Source of the DNA: Zonotrichia leucophrys gambelii
Lineage: Eukaryota; Chordata; Aves; Passeriformes; Passerellidae
Assembly (NCBI RefSeq): GCF_028769735.1
Contig: NC_088172.1
Span: 89,238,451-89,302,450 of the forward strand
Length of the DNA stretch: 64,000 bases
Reading direction: 5' to 3'
This document shows, in pieces, positions 1 to 12,500 of this stretch. The position numbers and the translations under genes are program-made. Within the stretch, counting starts at the first letter, position 1. Each line of letters opens with the position of its first letter. The notes under the pieces were generated by a model that did no database searches, was not told the origin of the DNA, and saw nothing but the letters and a program-made list of their open reading frames with translations.

Positions 1-2211
1 ACATTAAGTCCCCTGTTTCCCTTTTCATCTCTACTTCCCCCCCCATAACTTTTGGGTACTTTTTAGCTCCTTTGTTTCCATGGCAGAAAGTACATTTCGT
101 TTTATAATACTCTGTCATCTCTGCAGCAGTACAATCTGGCAGGGAACCTCCTGATCTAGTTCTGGTCACCTCAGAAGTGAGAATGTGCCTGTAGAAACCT
201 GATTCTCATTCCAGTCTCTTGTTGAATAGATGTTTGCAACTATTTTACCATGAGACTTTAGCATTTAAACACTTCATTGAGAATCTGCATTTAATGTAGA
301 GGTTAGCTCCTAAAATTACGAGATTTATTATGCACTTCAGTAAGGTCACTATTAACCAGATACTACTAGTGGTTTTCTATGTAAATTTCATGCAAATATA
401 CAGAAAGTTTAGAGATTGTAGCAGAATCTGGCCCTCACCTCTTCTTAGTCCTTGAGTTCTGCTGGTTGCTACCCAGGCAATGCAGTATGTAATTTCCTTC
501 AGCAGTAAGTGCCATCAAACGAGCTTTAGGAGCAGTTCTTACACCACACTGAAATGCTGAGCAAGGGTTACAGCCATCATAAACCAGGTCTGGGTCAGCA
601 GCCAGTGGTGACACCACTGCACAAAAAGGATTAAGGTGGTGGAGGTATTCACACACTGGACACCTCACCCAGGCTGTCCTGACATTGCCTTCTTGCTATT
701 GAATGAGGCTTTTTGTATTTTGAACATTGGGTCCACTGTATTGCAGTGAAATCAGATGGACTGGGAGAGGGGAAAGAATATCCAGTTCCAACCAGGTACT
801 GCCTGATCCTGTTTATACTCTGCTTTGTGACAGAAATATTAAACAGACTGTCTGTTGCTGCAATGAGGATAGGTTTTTGGGTTTTTTTTTGTTTAGCTTG
901 CAGCAGTCAAATTCTTTCAGCAGCAATTATTCTGGGCAGTTGCTACCACGTGACCAGAGTCCAGCCTGCATAGGCATTGATAAATTCCTTCTCTGCAGTT
1001 ATTTACACTGCTAATATATTAAACTGAAAAGGAACATGCTCTAGTAAGCCATGTCTGGAATAAACTCCCACAGCATTCCAATAAACCAGCATCAACAAAA
1101 AGTCCTGACTAAAATTGTGACTGTGTGAGTCACCTCTCCCTGTTTCAAAGAATAAGGTGCCACTTTACCAGACATAACAATCACAGGAGATCAGATGCTA
1201 CACCTGTGCTGAACCTCATGAATGAAATAACAAAACCCAACATATTATTGAAGGAAAGCCTTGGGTGCTGTGAGGAGTTCCTGAAGCTCAGACTTGTCAG
1301 CTCAAATGGCTTTTAACCTTACTTTCTTGCAGCTGACAGGAGTTAAAAGGCAGAAAGGCACAACAATGCTGGAAGCTGAAATGAAAACTTAGAACTGGCA
1401 TTGGATTGAAGAAGAAATTTGTAGAGACTAATCTAGTACCACCCTTCAGTAAGTCTTGGGCTTTAGTGTGATCATTCGTGTGCCTGGAGTAAAGCTGAGG
1501 CCTAAATGGTGTATGAACACTTTAGGTAGAGCTCATTATTTACACACATACGCACACATTTACACACATTTCTCTGATTTTTAATTTGTGGGATTTTGTT
1601 TATTTTCTTGAGCTGAAGGTTTCTGGGAGCTGCAAGACTGTTGTTGCTGCAAGCGTTTCTTTTTGCTTCCCCAGGCATGGGAAGGTGGAAAGGCACTGCT
1701 TATTCCAACAATCCTGTGGAGCTCCATGTGACTGCAGGTGACAGGAGTGAGACAGGATCCTGTGGCAGTATGAAACTCTATAGTCCAAGGAAATACTTAA
1801 AAAGAAAATACCTAAATACTCAGTATTTGGCTGCACTCTGCTCAAAAGCTTGTTGGCATTTATAAGTACATCAGTTGTGTTGGTGAAGGACAAATAATAG
1901 CTTTTGTAAGGGAGATCTCCCTTCAGGGAGATTTATTCTGAGAAGATCTGCAGTAAGAGCTTATCTTGAATACAGGAAGTTTGTCTTTATTGCCAAAAAG
2001 AAAGGTCTGCCAAGCTCATTGCTATTTAAAGACTTTTAAAGGGAGATTTTTGGAATAGATTATTTAAGAGGAATCCAGCTCTTTCCCTGGACAAACTGCT
2101 GCACCAGTCAGGTGATGTTTACAAGTAGGATCTGTTTACAAGTAGGGTCTGTGAGTCAATGTTATAGGCAAAATAAACCCACAGTGAGTATCTTTGGCAG
2201 AAGGCAAAACT
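1..2211. other. Non-coding DNA downstream of BFSP1
   Basis: No exon or repeat was recognised. In mammals PCSK2 lies on this side of BFSP1, but I saw no PCSK2-like coding sequence here. Confidence 0.5.
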
Positions 2212-2217
2212 TTTATT
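2212..2217 (-). terminator. Candidate BFSP1 poly(A) signal (AATAAA on minus strand)
   Basis: TTTATT on the plus strand gives AATAAA on the minus strand, about 370 nt after the BFSP1 stop. It is the first canonical hexamer I noted downstream. A 3' UTR of about 0.4 kb is an inference without transcript support. Confidence 0.4.
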
Positions 2218-2588
2218 AAATGAACCAGATGTCACAAGTTAACATTTGCAGCTATCTCAAAGATGGGGGGATCATACAGCAGTTGAAGGAGCAGTAGAGG
2301 AATATGCAAATTTGTCCTGGATACTGTGGAAAGCCAGGCAGCTCTGTCATAATAATTTCTTCCCGTGTGTTCTAATCATGAAAATGAGTTGCATAGGATG
2401 TGCCCTGGAGAGCGCTAATGGTTGTTGCACCAAAGGTGAGCCTACATCAGACAGAATTGCCATCAAAGTTTCAATCTGTTCCATACCAAACAGCAAAAAT
2501 CTCACTACTGTATCATTCGGTCAGGAAAAAAAACACAGTCATTTAATAACTATGCCAGACAAATTGACTGTCAGAGGGTATGTGTCAC

Positions 2589-3523
2589 TTAAGAGCCTTT
2601 GTCACCTAGTTTCTTCTTGCTTGTCTTCTCTATCATTGTCTCAACAATCATTGCTGTCTCTTCATATGTCTGAATTTTGTCATCTGAAAACTTCTCAATG
2701 GACTCCACCACCTCCACCTTCTCATAGCTCATAGAGCCAGGTAAGGCTGCTTCCCTGAACAAAAGGCCCTGTTTATCTTCTCGGTCATATTCTGTCTCTC
2801 GAAGGAGTCCTGGCTCAGTTGGGCTTATCAGACCAGAGGAAGTAACTGTCTCAGGCTCAGAGATGTCTGGGTACTTTGTGATTTGCTCAATTTTTCCTCT
2901 TGCTTTTTTCCCCCATTCAAGCACATCTTCTTTCCCCTCCTCTCTCTGTTCAAACTCTTCTCTCCTTTCACAGATTTCGCCTTTCTCTTTTTCTGGTGGT
3001 TCGGCAGGTTCTGGGAGCTCTGGTATGGACTCTACATCATCCCCATTCATCACTTTCCCATTGCCAGTGGAAACTGTGATCCCCCCACCAGCAGGAATAG
3101 AGGGGGCCAAGATGCATGGTTCTTCATAGCCTTCCTCCCCTGTCACCAGCACATAACGCCCTTTGGGATGGGCATCAGACTTAGCCTCTGGTCTCTTGTG
3201 GACTCTTATTTTCTCCCTCATAATATTACACAATTTATCAAAGGCTTTACTTATCTGGGCTCCATCAGGTACGTCCTCTGGGCCCATTTCTTTTTCATCA
3301 AATTCTGATCCTTCTTGCTCAGGTTCACACCTGACTGAGCCTTCATGCCTAAACTCCATCTGATCTTGGTCAAAACCTTCCAGAGTTCTTTCGTACATTC
3401 TTTCAGGCAAGTGACTGTCGGTTATGTCTTTTGACATCAGCTCCTTTTTCCTGGCAATTTTCTTTGTCAGGCCTTTTTGTCTGGGCTTTATACTGGCAAT
3501 GTCTTGCATGGCCTGGGTGATAT
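2589..3523 (-). CDS. BFSP1: BFSP1 exon 8 (acidic tail and stop)
   Basis: This 935-nt terminal exon encodes residues 346-656 and the stop, after the acceptor TTTTAG. It begins (D)[16 protein letters not shown]. The tail is rich in Glu, Lys and Pro. It contains [14 protein letters not shown] at residues 427-440, where D432/G433 lines up with the reported mammalian cleavage and N-myristoylation site. A glycine-rich stretch [13 protein letters not shown] lies at residues 491-503. It ends [12 protein letters not shown]. The open frame extends 52 nt upstream of the acceptor, but that part is intron. Confidence 0.95.
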
Positions 3524-6500
3524 CTAAAAAAATACAAAGCAAAGGGAACAACAAACAGTGCTTGAATACAGTCACTGCAAATGCTAGAGCTGCCTCTTGC
3601 CTTCACCGCTGCAGGTGGAAAGCCTTTGTATCCCAGGGGCCTAAAAGAGAGCCAGACACCTTGACTCCTGACAATTTGGAGTATGGGGACAGATACTGAA
3701 AGTCATGTCAGGAGGGAGCAGCAGTGGCTGGTGGTCACAGAGCTGAGAAGCCACCCATCTACAATGGTATCACTCAGACACTGTCACTGAGCTCTTAGAA
3801 CCCCCTGATTCCAATCTCCTGGGCAATCAATAGGCACAGATCCCATGAGAGCTTAGCAGCAGCAGGAGCATAGGCAAGGTATGATTTCCATGGCATGAGC
3901 AGCTAGAGCAGAGGAGACAGGGGTTGATACTGGTAATTACAAGAACAAGAGGACAGACAGATATTAACATACTTTCCCCAAGGCAGCTGTTTTGTCCCCT
4001 GCCACAATACAGTAACACACATGAAATACGATGCTCGTCATGCAGGAGAAATCAGTGGTGTGTCTAGAGCCAGGCCAAATCCTCAGCATGTATAAAATAC
4101 CATTTTGCATGACAGTAATTATTTACAGCTGCTGAAGGTCTGGCCTCAGGCATGTTGGACCTATTTAATATAAAACTGCTACAGTTCACACAGCAGTTAG
4201 AAAAATTACAGCTGCATTACAAAAACATGCCTCATACGATGGTTTGTCTCTGTTCTCAAGGCAGTTTGTCATTATTGAAACCACAGTGAGCCTTGGATTT
4301 AAGTCAACCCATATGTTAGAACCTATCACATCAATTCCTTTGTTAAGAGCAGTCTTTCTCATTTAAGCCTGGCCATTTCCTTGTCAGCAGGTTTACAAGC
4401 ATCCTAATTCTAACAAGCCAACATACAACATAGAGAAAACATAATTCATAGGAAAACAGGCCTCAAAAATGGCCTGTGGCACTCAACACACCTTGGTGCT
4501 CTTTGCACATCACTAAAGTGCAAACAAACTCAGAATGAGTCAACACAAAACCTGCAGCTCTTTCCACCATTTCAGATGCCTTTTGATTTTACTCTTGATT
4601 GGCCTAAGTAGTAAACTGCAGAAATTAGCAAAGAAATGGTTTTACTTGTGGTTTTGGCCTTTGACAGCTTGTCTCAGGGACAGTCGAGGTAAGCTGAAAT
4701 GGTTGCATTTTCAAGCCTGTAGTCAGGCTGTCGTGACTGGTGGCCATATTAAAGACAGATGGACAAACTGCTTAAAATGCAATGATGCCTCTCCTGACAC
4801 ACACAGAAAGACACATCACAGGTTTACCTCTTCCCCTCGAAGCCTGAGGCTGGGCAGGTCGATAAATCTGTGTGAAGAGTGTGACTGGGGTTCCTGCTAT
4901 AGCAGAGTTTAACCTGTGGAGAATATGTGTATCCATGAGTTCTCTCACAATTTCAGCAAGTGAAATTGTGCAAAATTAAGCTCAGAGGTTAAAAAAATGT
5001 ACTTCTCTGTGGTGAGGAGTCAAAAAGAATGATGGGAATCTGTTTCTTGTCTGAGGAAAATCAAGACAGCCACAGCACCTTCACAGGAGTGAGGCTGGTT
5101 TTTGCCAGCAGGAGATACGGGATACTCCAGTAAGTAAAGTACACCAGTAATTACAACATGTAGCTACAGCTTTGCATTTAGCATGGCACTTTGAAGAGAT
5201 GGTAGGTTTTTAGATGGGAAAACAGTCAATCCAAGCCTACCAGAGGTCAGCAAGAAATGTAAATCCACTTTTACCATGTTGGCTGGCAAAATAGGAAATT
5301 TGGAGCGGTCTTCCTTGGAAAACATTCAAGGAGTCAGTAGTATTAAGGGTTAAAAATTAAAATTGAGAGGCAGGCCTATTGCAAAACAGTTACTGTATCT
5401 TTGGCCTCCCCAGTCTGCTCTGCTGGAATTTGAGATATTTTGTCCTGTCAGAGACCCTGTGTCAATATGATTTTGGCATTGAGAATTACTCTGTTAAGGC
5501 ACTTCTAACTAGAACTCAGTGTCCAAAATTAGACCCTGAAAATTAATTAAATTCCCATTCCCCACACATAGGATGGACTATTAAGTGAGTGTTCTTCCCC
5601 TGGATCTTCTGCACAGCCCAGAGCAGTAGTTTGAGTGCTTAGGGGTCTGGCTCTGCTGCTGTGAAAGATCCTTTTGTCCACTGTGGCTGATGGTGGACAT
5701 TAGAGGGAGACAGTGGTCCTCTGTAGGTTTAAGCGCAACCCAAATCCCTGCCAGTTTCTTGTATTTTTCGTCTTTCTCCCCATGCCCAAGGAATGGCTTT
5801 GCTGGGAAGAATGCTTTGCTTTACAAGGCATTTGCTTTGTTTGCACCCTCCAAAAATCAACTTGCCGTTAGTGTTGAACAAGTGTCACCAACACCCAGTC
5901 TGAGGAGAGGATGTTCAGATTGATTTGTGTGCTCCTGACCTCTGTACACTGATGCCAGGACAGCATATGGAAAGGAGACTGCAAGGACAAGAAAGCCCAA
6001 AATGGCACTGATCCTTTCCTTGGCAGAAGTTTCACCAGATTTTGCATCTATTTCGATTTCTATCCCTAGATATCTACACCAGTGAAAGGTGTGAAAATGC
6101 TATAGCTTTGGGTGAATCAAATGTCCTTAAACATACATTTTTCAAATGAGAAAAAAGAGATCCCTGGTCCCTTTGTGATTGCCCAGAAATCCAGGCTTAC
6201 CGGCTGTCCTCATTCTCGATGATCCGTTTGTACCTTTCCAGCTCATTCTCCAGGGACTGCTGGTAGATCACCAGCTGGCGGCAGTCAGTGGTGTACTTCT
6301 CCAAGATTCTCTCAGCCTCCTCTATCCCCTTCCTAAGGTTTTCAATCTGCTCATTGTAAAGCTGAATTTCATCATCATAACTCTCCTGGGTGTTTTTAAT
6401 TGCTTGCTCCAGCATGGTTGTCTGGTAAATAAAATTGGTGGTGAAAGAAGCACCTTTGAAAAATTCACCATCCCCATATTTTAAGCATAATGAAAGGCAA

Positions 6501-9500
6501 GTCATGCTTTATTACAATGTGATGCTGCACTGCTAAAACACAGGAGCAATTTCACTACCTTTGTTCAGTTATTCAAAAAGCAGTAACATCACATTGGGCA
6601 GGGCCTAACATGGACAGTAAAAGTTCTTAACTGGGAAGATGAGCTTAAGAAATATCCACTCCTCCTTTTCTGTGCTCTGCAGACAGGGAAAATAAGACCA
6701 AAAGTCACATTTTAAACAAAGAACTCTTCTTTAGAATTCAATTCCTCAGGCTTTTTACTTCAGCGATAAAACCAATGAGCATATCAACCAGGAGGTGGCA
6801 AAAGTCGCTTTCCAAAAATAAAGGCTGAGTTTCAGGTGGGATATTTCACCCTGTAAATCTCCTCTCACTTTCTTCTGCTATTTTTAGCTATATATTATAG
6901 TTATTTTGTCACTTTTTTCCCCTACTTTTCAGAGATGCACTCACAAAAAGTTAATGGAGGAATAAGTGACTAATGAATTCTTCAATAATTGATTTATTTC
7001 TATATGCTTCAGGCAAGACAAAAAAAATACTTTTAAGAGGCTAAATACTAAATATAGAAGTGATGTCCCTTGTCATTAGTTTGGTTATGTTGCAGTGTAT
7101 GAATAGACAGAGACTCTTCTGTTCAGTGCTCATGGAGTGGGGCCCCTGACCTCTTGGGCACATGGCTGTCAGGTCCACAAACAGGAAAGCAAAGACACTT
7201 GATGACACCTCAGTCATCAGATCCAGCCTTCACCATCACAGGCTACTGTGTTACTGACCTGCACTCATAAAGGTATTTCACTCTTGTAATCTCAAGGCAC
7301 AAGAATGAATGAATGAATAATCTATTTCTAAATGGATGGAAAGATTTTATTTTGAAAGCAGCACGATTAATTCCTAAAAGACTGCCTCTCTCCACCTGCC
7401 AGCAGAAGGCTGATTTCCTCCCCTTTTACTTGATATTGATTCACTATCTCATCCCCATATTGATTCCTGTCCATCCCAGAGTGCATGTGTCCTTTCCACC
7501 AAAGCATCAGATGTGAGAAATAGAGACCAAGGAAAATACACTGTCCTGACCCTAATGAAAGAAGTTATGCCCAGGAAGTTATGAGCTGCTGCTATGGCTG
7601 TCCAAAGGAGTTCAAAATCCCACCAAATGATGCTTTAGTCAATATTTCATTCCTCTCACCTGGATGGACAACTTGAGGCAAAAAGGAAGCTGTACTTGGG
7701 GTCATTCTCCACCCCATCTGCTAAAAAATATTCAACTGCATGGAGGTAGAGATGCCATTGGCAACTATTAAGATCTGGTTTCTATCCACTGCAGCCTTCA
7801 GCTGCTCCTCCACCTCCTGCCACCCTCAGCCCTGCACTGCACTCAGGTTTGCAGGCACTGGCTGGAGACAGAAGGTTGATTTAAGGCAGGTTTGGCTGGG
7901 AGATGGGCAAGGACAACTAGTCAAAGTCTTTTTGCAACTCAGAGCTTGGCAAAAAGCACATGGTTTTTCCTGCTGGTCCAAGCACAGGAGAGATGCTGGC
8001 TTAATGCTTAGTAGTGACATGGATGAAGGCAGAAAGCCAAATGTAGCTCAATAGCCCTCTCATTTTTTTCTCCCCACACCAGTTCTTCCCACAGCAAGCT
8101 TAGCATTGGATGTGGCAGTGATAGAAAGGATTGGGCAGAGCCCTGAGGGTTCCCCATCAGTTTTTTTGAAGCCTATTTCCAGCCAGAACTCAGCAAGTAA
8201 GAAAGTCATAGGAGCCCTGTGGAACTTTTCCATTCATAATGTCCTGCTGATTCAGTCCTGCAGGAATTCAGTTGCATTGTGGAAATGTTCCCTCATCAGT
8301 CCCTCTGATAAGCAAAGATAGCTTCATTGCACCTACAATACCTACAGCCCACCCTGGCCAACTAAACCTGACAATTTGTTTCATTGAGAGAATGGGAATG
8401 AAACAGCTGAAGAAAAAGATGGAAATCTAAAAGGAAAACACACCTCCAAGTCCACCAAGTTAACATAACCATGTTAAAGCTGTGTTAGAGGTTTTACCAA
8501 GTGACCATAAAAAAAGCAGTTCATGAGCAACATGGTTGTGTTTATGGCTTGTGATTCCAATACCTCTGTCTGGAGCTTGTATTTCTGTGCCTGTAGCTGG
8601 CAGAGGATGCTCTTATATTCCTCCAGCTGGCTCTGCAGAACAGGGATCCTCCTCTCTGCTATCAGTTTTTCCTGGTTGGAAGAAAACAATGTGTGTATTG
8701 GAAATTATGTTTCACTCCTAAAAAGAGCCAAAAGAAATTGCACTACTGGAAATAAACTGTGAAGACAAATAGAAAATGGCAAAAGACAGATAAAAGATGG
8801 GCATTGAACCTCAAGCCAAATTCTGTTGAATGGTAGCACGGCTTTAAGAATAAAGATATCAGATACCAGGTCTGTAACAGTGCAGCTTAGACCCTGTAAA
8901 CCTGTTCACATCTTCTTCCAAATAATGAACATTCCTGCCATAGCCACTCATATTGGTGGAAATCATCAAGTTTTCATCTAGTCTGTATCAATTAATTTCA
9001 TTAAAATTTTCACCACATCTCACCCCTGCAGGATAAGATTTCCTTTCTCTTAAAATATTCATATATCCTGCCAGCTCCTCTTCAGAGAAGAAGCACAACT
9101 ACTTCAAATATCTTTGTACCACACATTTTTGGAACTAATATATATGCTGGAGTACACCTGACAAACCTAATCTCTCTTTCCTCATTGATACAGTTTTTCA
9201 AAACTACAGTAAATTTTTTTCTCCCATGTTCACTACTCAGTACTTACACATTGTTTTCACCTAACCTTGGAGCAGAAGTTAAAGGATCTGGGACACTTCA
9301 GGTGTAAACATTATCTCTTTCTTACTTAGAGCTGCATATACTTCCCAACAGCAATACTTGCCTCACATATGCCAGTGGTTATTGGGGACACACGAGGAGT
9401 TGTCTGGATGATCTGCTGCAAGACATTGACATAGGTCTGGATTTCCATAAGGTTCTGTGATAAAATAAAAATATTTTCATTCGAAAATGCCATAGTAAGG

Positions 9501-12500
9501 TAGACATTTCCATGAACTCCTGAGGCTTATTTTTAGATACGTGATTCTTTTAGCCCATAAAAGTCCAATTCAAAAGTCCAATTCCAGTCAAGTTCAGGCT
9601 TGGGTTTGGAATGCAACTTACAACTGCTTTTGAGTGCAGGAGTGCTAGCAGTTTCATCATACTGAGGGTATATTACAGACTTTTGTTCATAGTTTTAATA
9701 TATACAGTTCATAGTTTTAATTGAAGATTCCATTCCATTTCCAATTTCATAAGAGATTTTCAAAATAAGAATCACAAATATCTTTTCATGTGGCATGAAA
9801 AAAATAGTAACTTTTTTCAAAAGCAGCAAATATGGGACAGTGGCCTGATTCTAAGACCCACAGTTCTCCCAGGAAAAAGGCAAAAAGTGTTAAAGTCAGC
9901 TGCAGAGGAATCATACATTCACAGGCATATGCCTGCTGATTAACTGGAGTGTCCTCTCCCAAATAATTGGATGATGAAAGCAACAGCTTCCTTAGCATGA
10001 AATATAAGACAGCTTGACCAGCACTTTGGGTTGAACCATGACACCAGGTTGACAAATTCAAGACTCTGCTACAGCTGTAGTTACTGGACCCTGAGAAGTA
10101 TGTTTGGGTGCTGGAAACCATCTGGGTTGTTGTGCCACTGAAAATAAATAGTGCTATATGCACCTACCAAAACATAAATGCAATTTGCTTAAATTTGCCA
10201 CCATTTGATCATGGAGAAGGGCCAAGTTCCACATCTATCTCTACAAGGAAAACAGCAACTTCATCCAGTTACCTTCTTGTATCTGTCCTTTGTAGCATTG
10301 ATGTCATCCTGCAGGAACTGGGACTCAATTTGCAGCTCCAGGTTGCACAGCAAGGCCTCATCAGCTTCCTGCAATGCAGAGACACGTGGCATGGCGGTAT
10401 GTACGGCTGGAGTGCCAAAACCACAGGAGGCCCACAGGCACTGCATGAGTCACTGTGCACATGGAGCAGTCTGCCTGAAGTGTAAGAGCCTACTGTAACA
10501 TACAACAGTATCATGAAAACAACAAACAGGAGCCATGTTATTCACCATGCCCTGCACAAATGTAATTTACAATGGAGTTTGGCACTGGCACTGTCAAAAT
10601 AATGCTGGGTACCAAGTAGTAGATGTTTGAAATACCAGATTTTAATATCAAAATCTTGAAATGGTGGATGAATCTTAAACAAATGACATCAGCATTGATT
10701 TCTCTAGTGTCATGACAAGATCTGAGATATCCTGATGCCTTTTTAAGATACCTAGTAAAGAAGTCCTTCTAAAAACCCAGGATGATCTGCAGTATTTGCA
10801 CTCTCTTTGGTATGTTCTCAAATACTATAAATATTTGCCAGTTTGGAGCCATTTCTGGCAATAAAAATGACATTTGACCAAGTTTAGAAAAAATCACTTT
10901 TCTGCATAAGTTTATAATGCTTTGGAATTTGCAAAGACAAAAGTTCCTAACATCCAATTAATTCAAAGAACAAACCATATAACTAGTAACCATGATCTCA
11001 GAGTATGCAGGTATGAGTGACACTGATCTTTAAATCTAATGAAATCTCCATTTCTGTTCAAAGGCTTAATTTAGATTTTTCCGATGTTCTGTTATTTAAC
11101 AAAAAACATGGAATTTAGGGTAATTTCTCTGGAACTTGGCAATGTATTTTACAAATATGTGAGAGTAGTCATACATTTTATTTTTCTATTTAATGCATTA
11201 TTTCTTTAATTTTTGAGAAAGCATCTTAAAACATTTTAACTGTATCTTCCTTGCAATTCTATAAAATGTGCCAGGTCCTCCACCAGTTTGCAATTTGCCT
11301 CAAGAAAGTCCTGCTTTGTGCATTTAGCTTAAAGAATAAAAAAAGAAGTATTTGAAGGCACCTCTTTCAAAATACCCATGTGCCATTATCAGCTGTAAAA
11401 ATACCTCTGTGAGTGAATCACAGGTTGCAAACAAACCATTGAGATTTGTGGATGCAGCACATGACTGGTAGAAGAGGATTTTTCCTTTTGCATGCATACA
11501 GCACGCGCTGTTGAAAAAATGTGTAGATGTTGGCTGTCTTATTGTGCTGCTAAACCTCCCAGGCACAGAACTCTCCAGCAGGCTCTGCTTTGTGATCCAG
11601 GGGCTGATTCAGACACATCCAACCCAGCACATTCAGAGCCAACCATCAGGAATGCCTGCTGCTTTTCTGCACTCCTCTCTCGTCCTATTGAGAGGAGGAT
11701 CAGCAGGACAATGGCCATGTTGGGAGGTTTGGGAGGGAGCCAAAAAAAGCCCCCAGGCCCTTAGATAATAACTATAAGCAAATATTTTTGCATGTGATAA
11801 AAAAAGCAGTTTTTGGCTTTCAAAATATTCCCTCAGAGGGGAAAAATACTTCTGCTTTTATTCCATGCTTTCAAAGAGACCAGCTTCCTTGATGGAGTTG
11901 TGTATCAGAACAGTGCAGTGTCTACACATTTTCTTTTGAACTTTGCTAATCACTTAGCTTCTGAAAAGACATTCTGCTTTATTTTATGATTCCAGAACAC
12001 TGGTCCATGTGCAGATGCAATATTTTCATTACCATGGAAGAGAAATTATTTAGATCTCTCCAGAACCAGTATTTTCCCAGCTGTCAGATAATGAGTTTGC
12101 ACCTGCACATGCAGGTTTTCGGGCCACATCTTGGGTCCTCTACAGAAAACCATCTGTATTTCCTCCAGCACTTGGTGCTCCCAGTGCCAGGAGCTGCTGC
12201 AACAGGGGTGTCCAGGGACATCCTGGGATAAAAAACATCCTTGTGCCTCAAGATTTGGTGAACTGTGCCTAGGGTTGGTGAATGATTTCAATTTTCTTTA
12301 GCTGCAGATTCATTGAAAGGAACTGTGAAGACAGACTTACCTGCTCCAACAACCCCTTACAAAAGAGTTACCTTCACAAATTTTTTTAAGGGTTTGCAAG
12401 TTGTTCAAGAACAGAGTGTTCTGGAAAATAGAACTGATGTGGGATGTCAAGAGCTCACTGAAGACAGAAATGCTAAAATGCACTTTCTGTCTTTTCTTAA

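Noticed and set aside
435..668. Cys-rich 77-codon minus-strand frame ending in a donor-like AG/GTGAGG
   Set aside because: It starts at a GTG just after a stop, has no convincing acceptor with a pyrimidine tract, and matches no family I know. It is most likely a chance frame.
2246..2734. A 162-codon plus-strand frame opposite the BFSP1 tail
   Set aside because: It is antisense to the verified last exon and shows no family resemblance.
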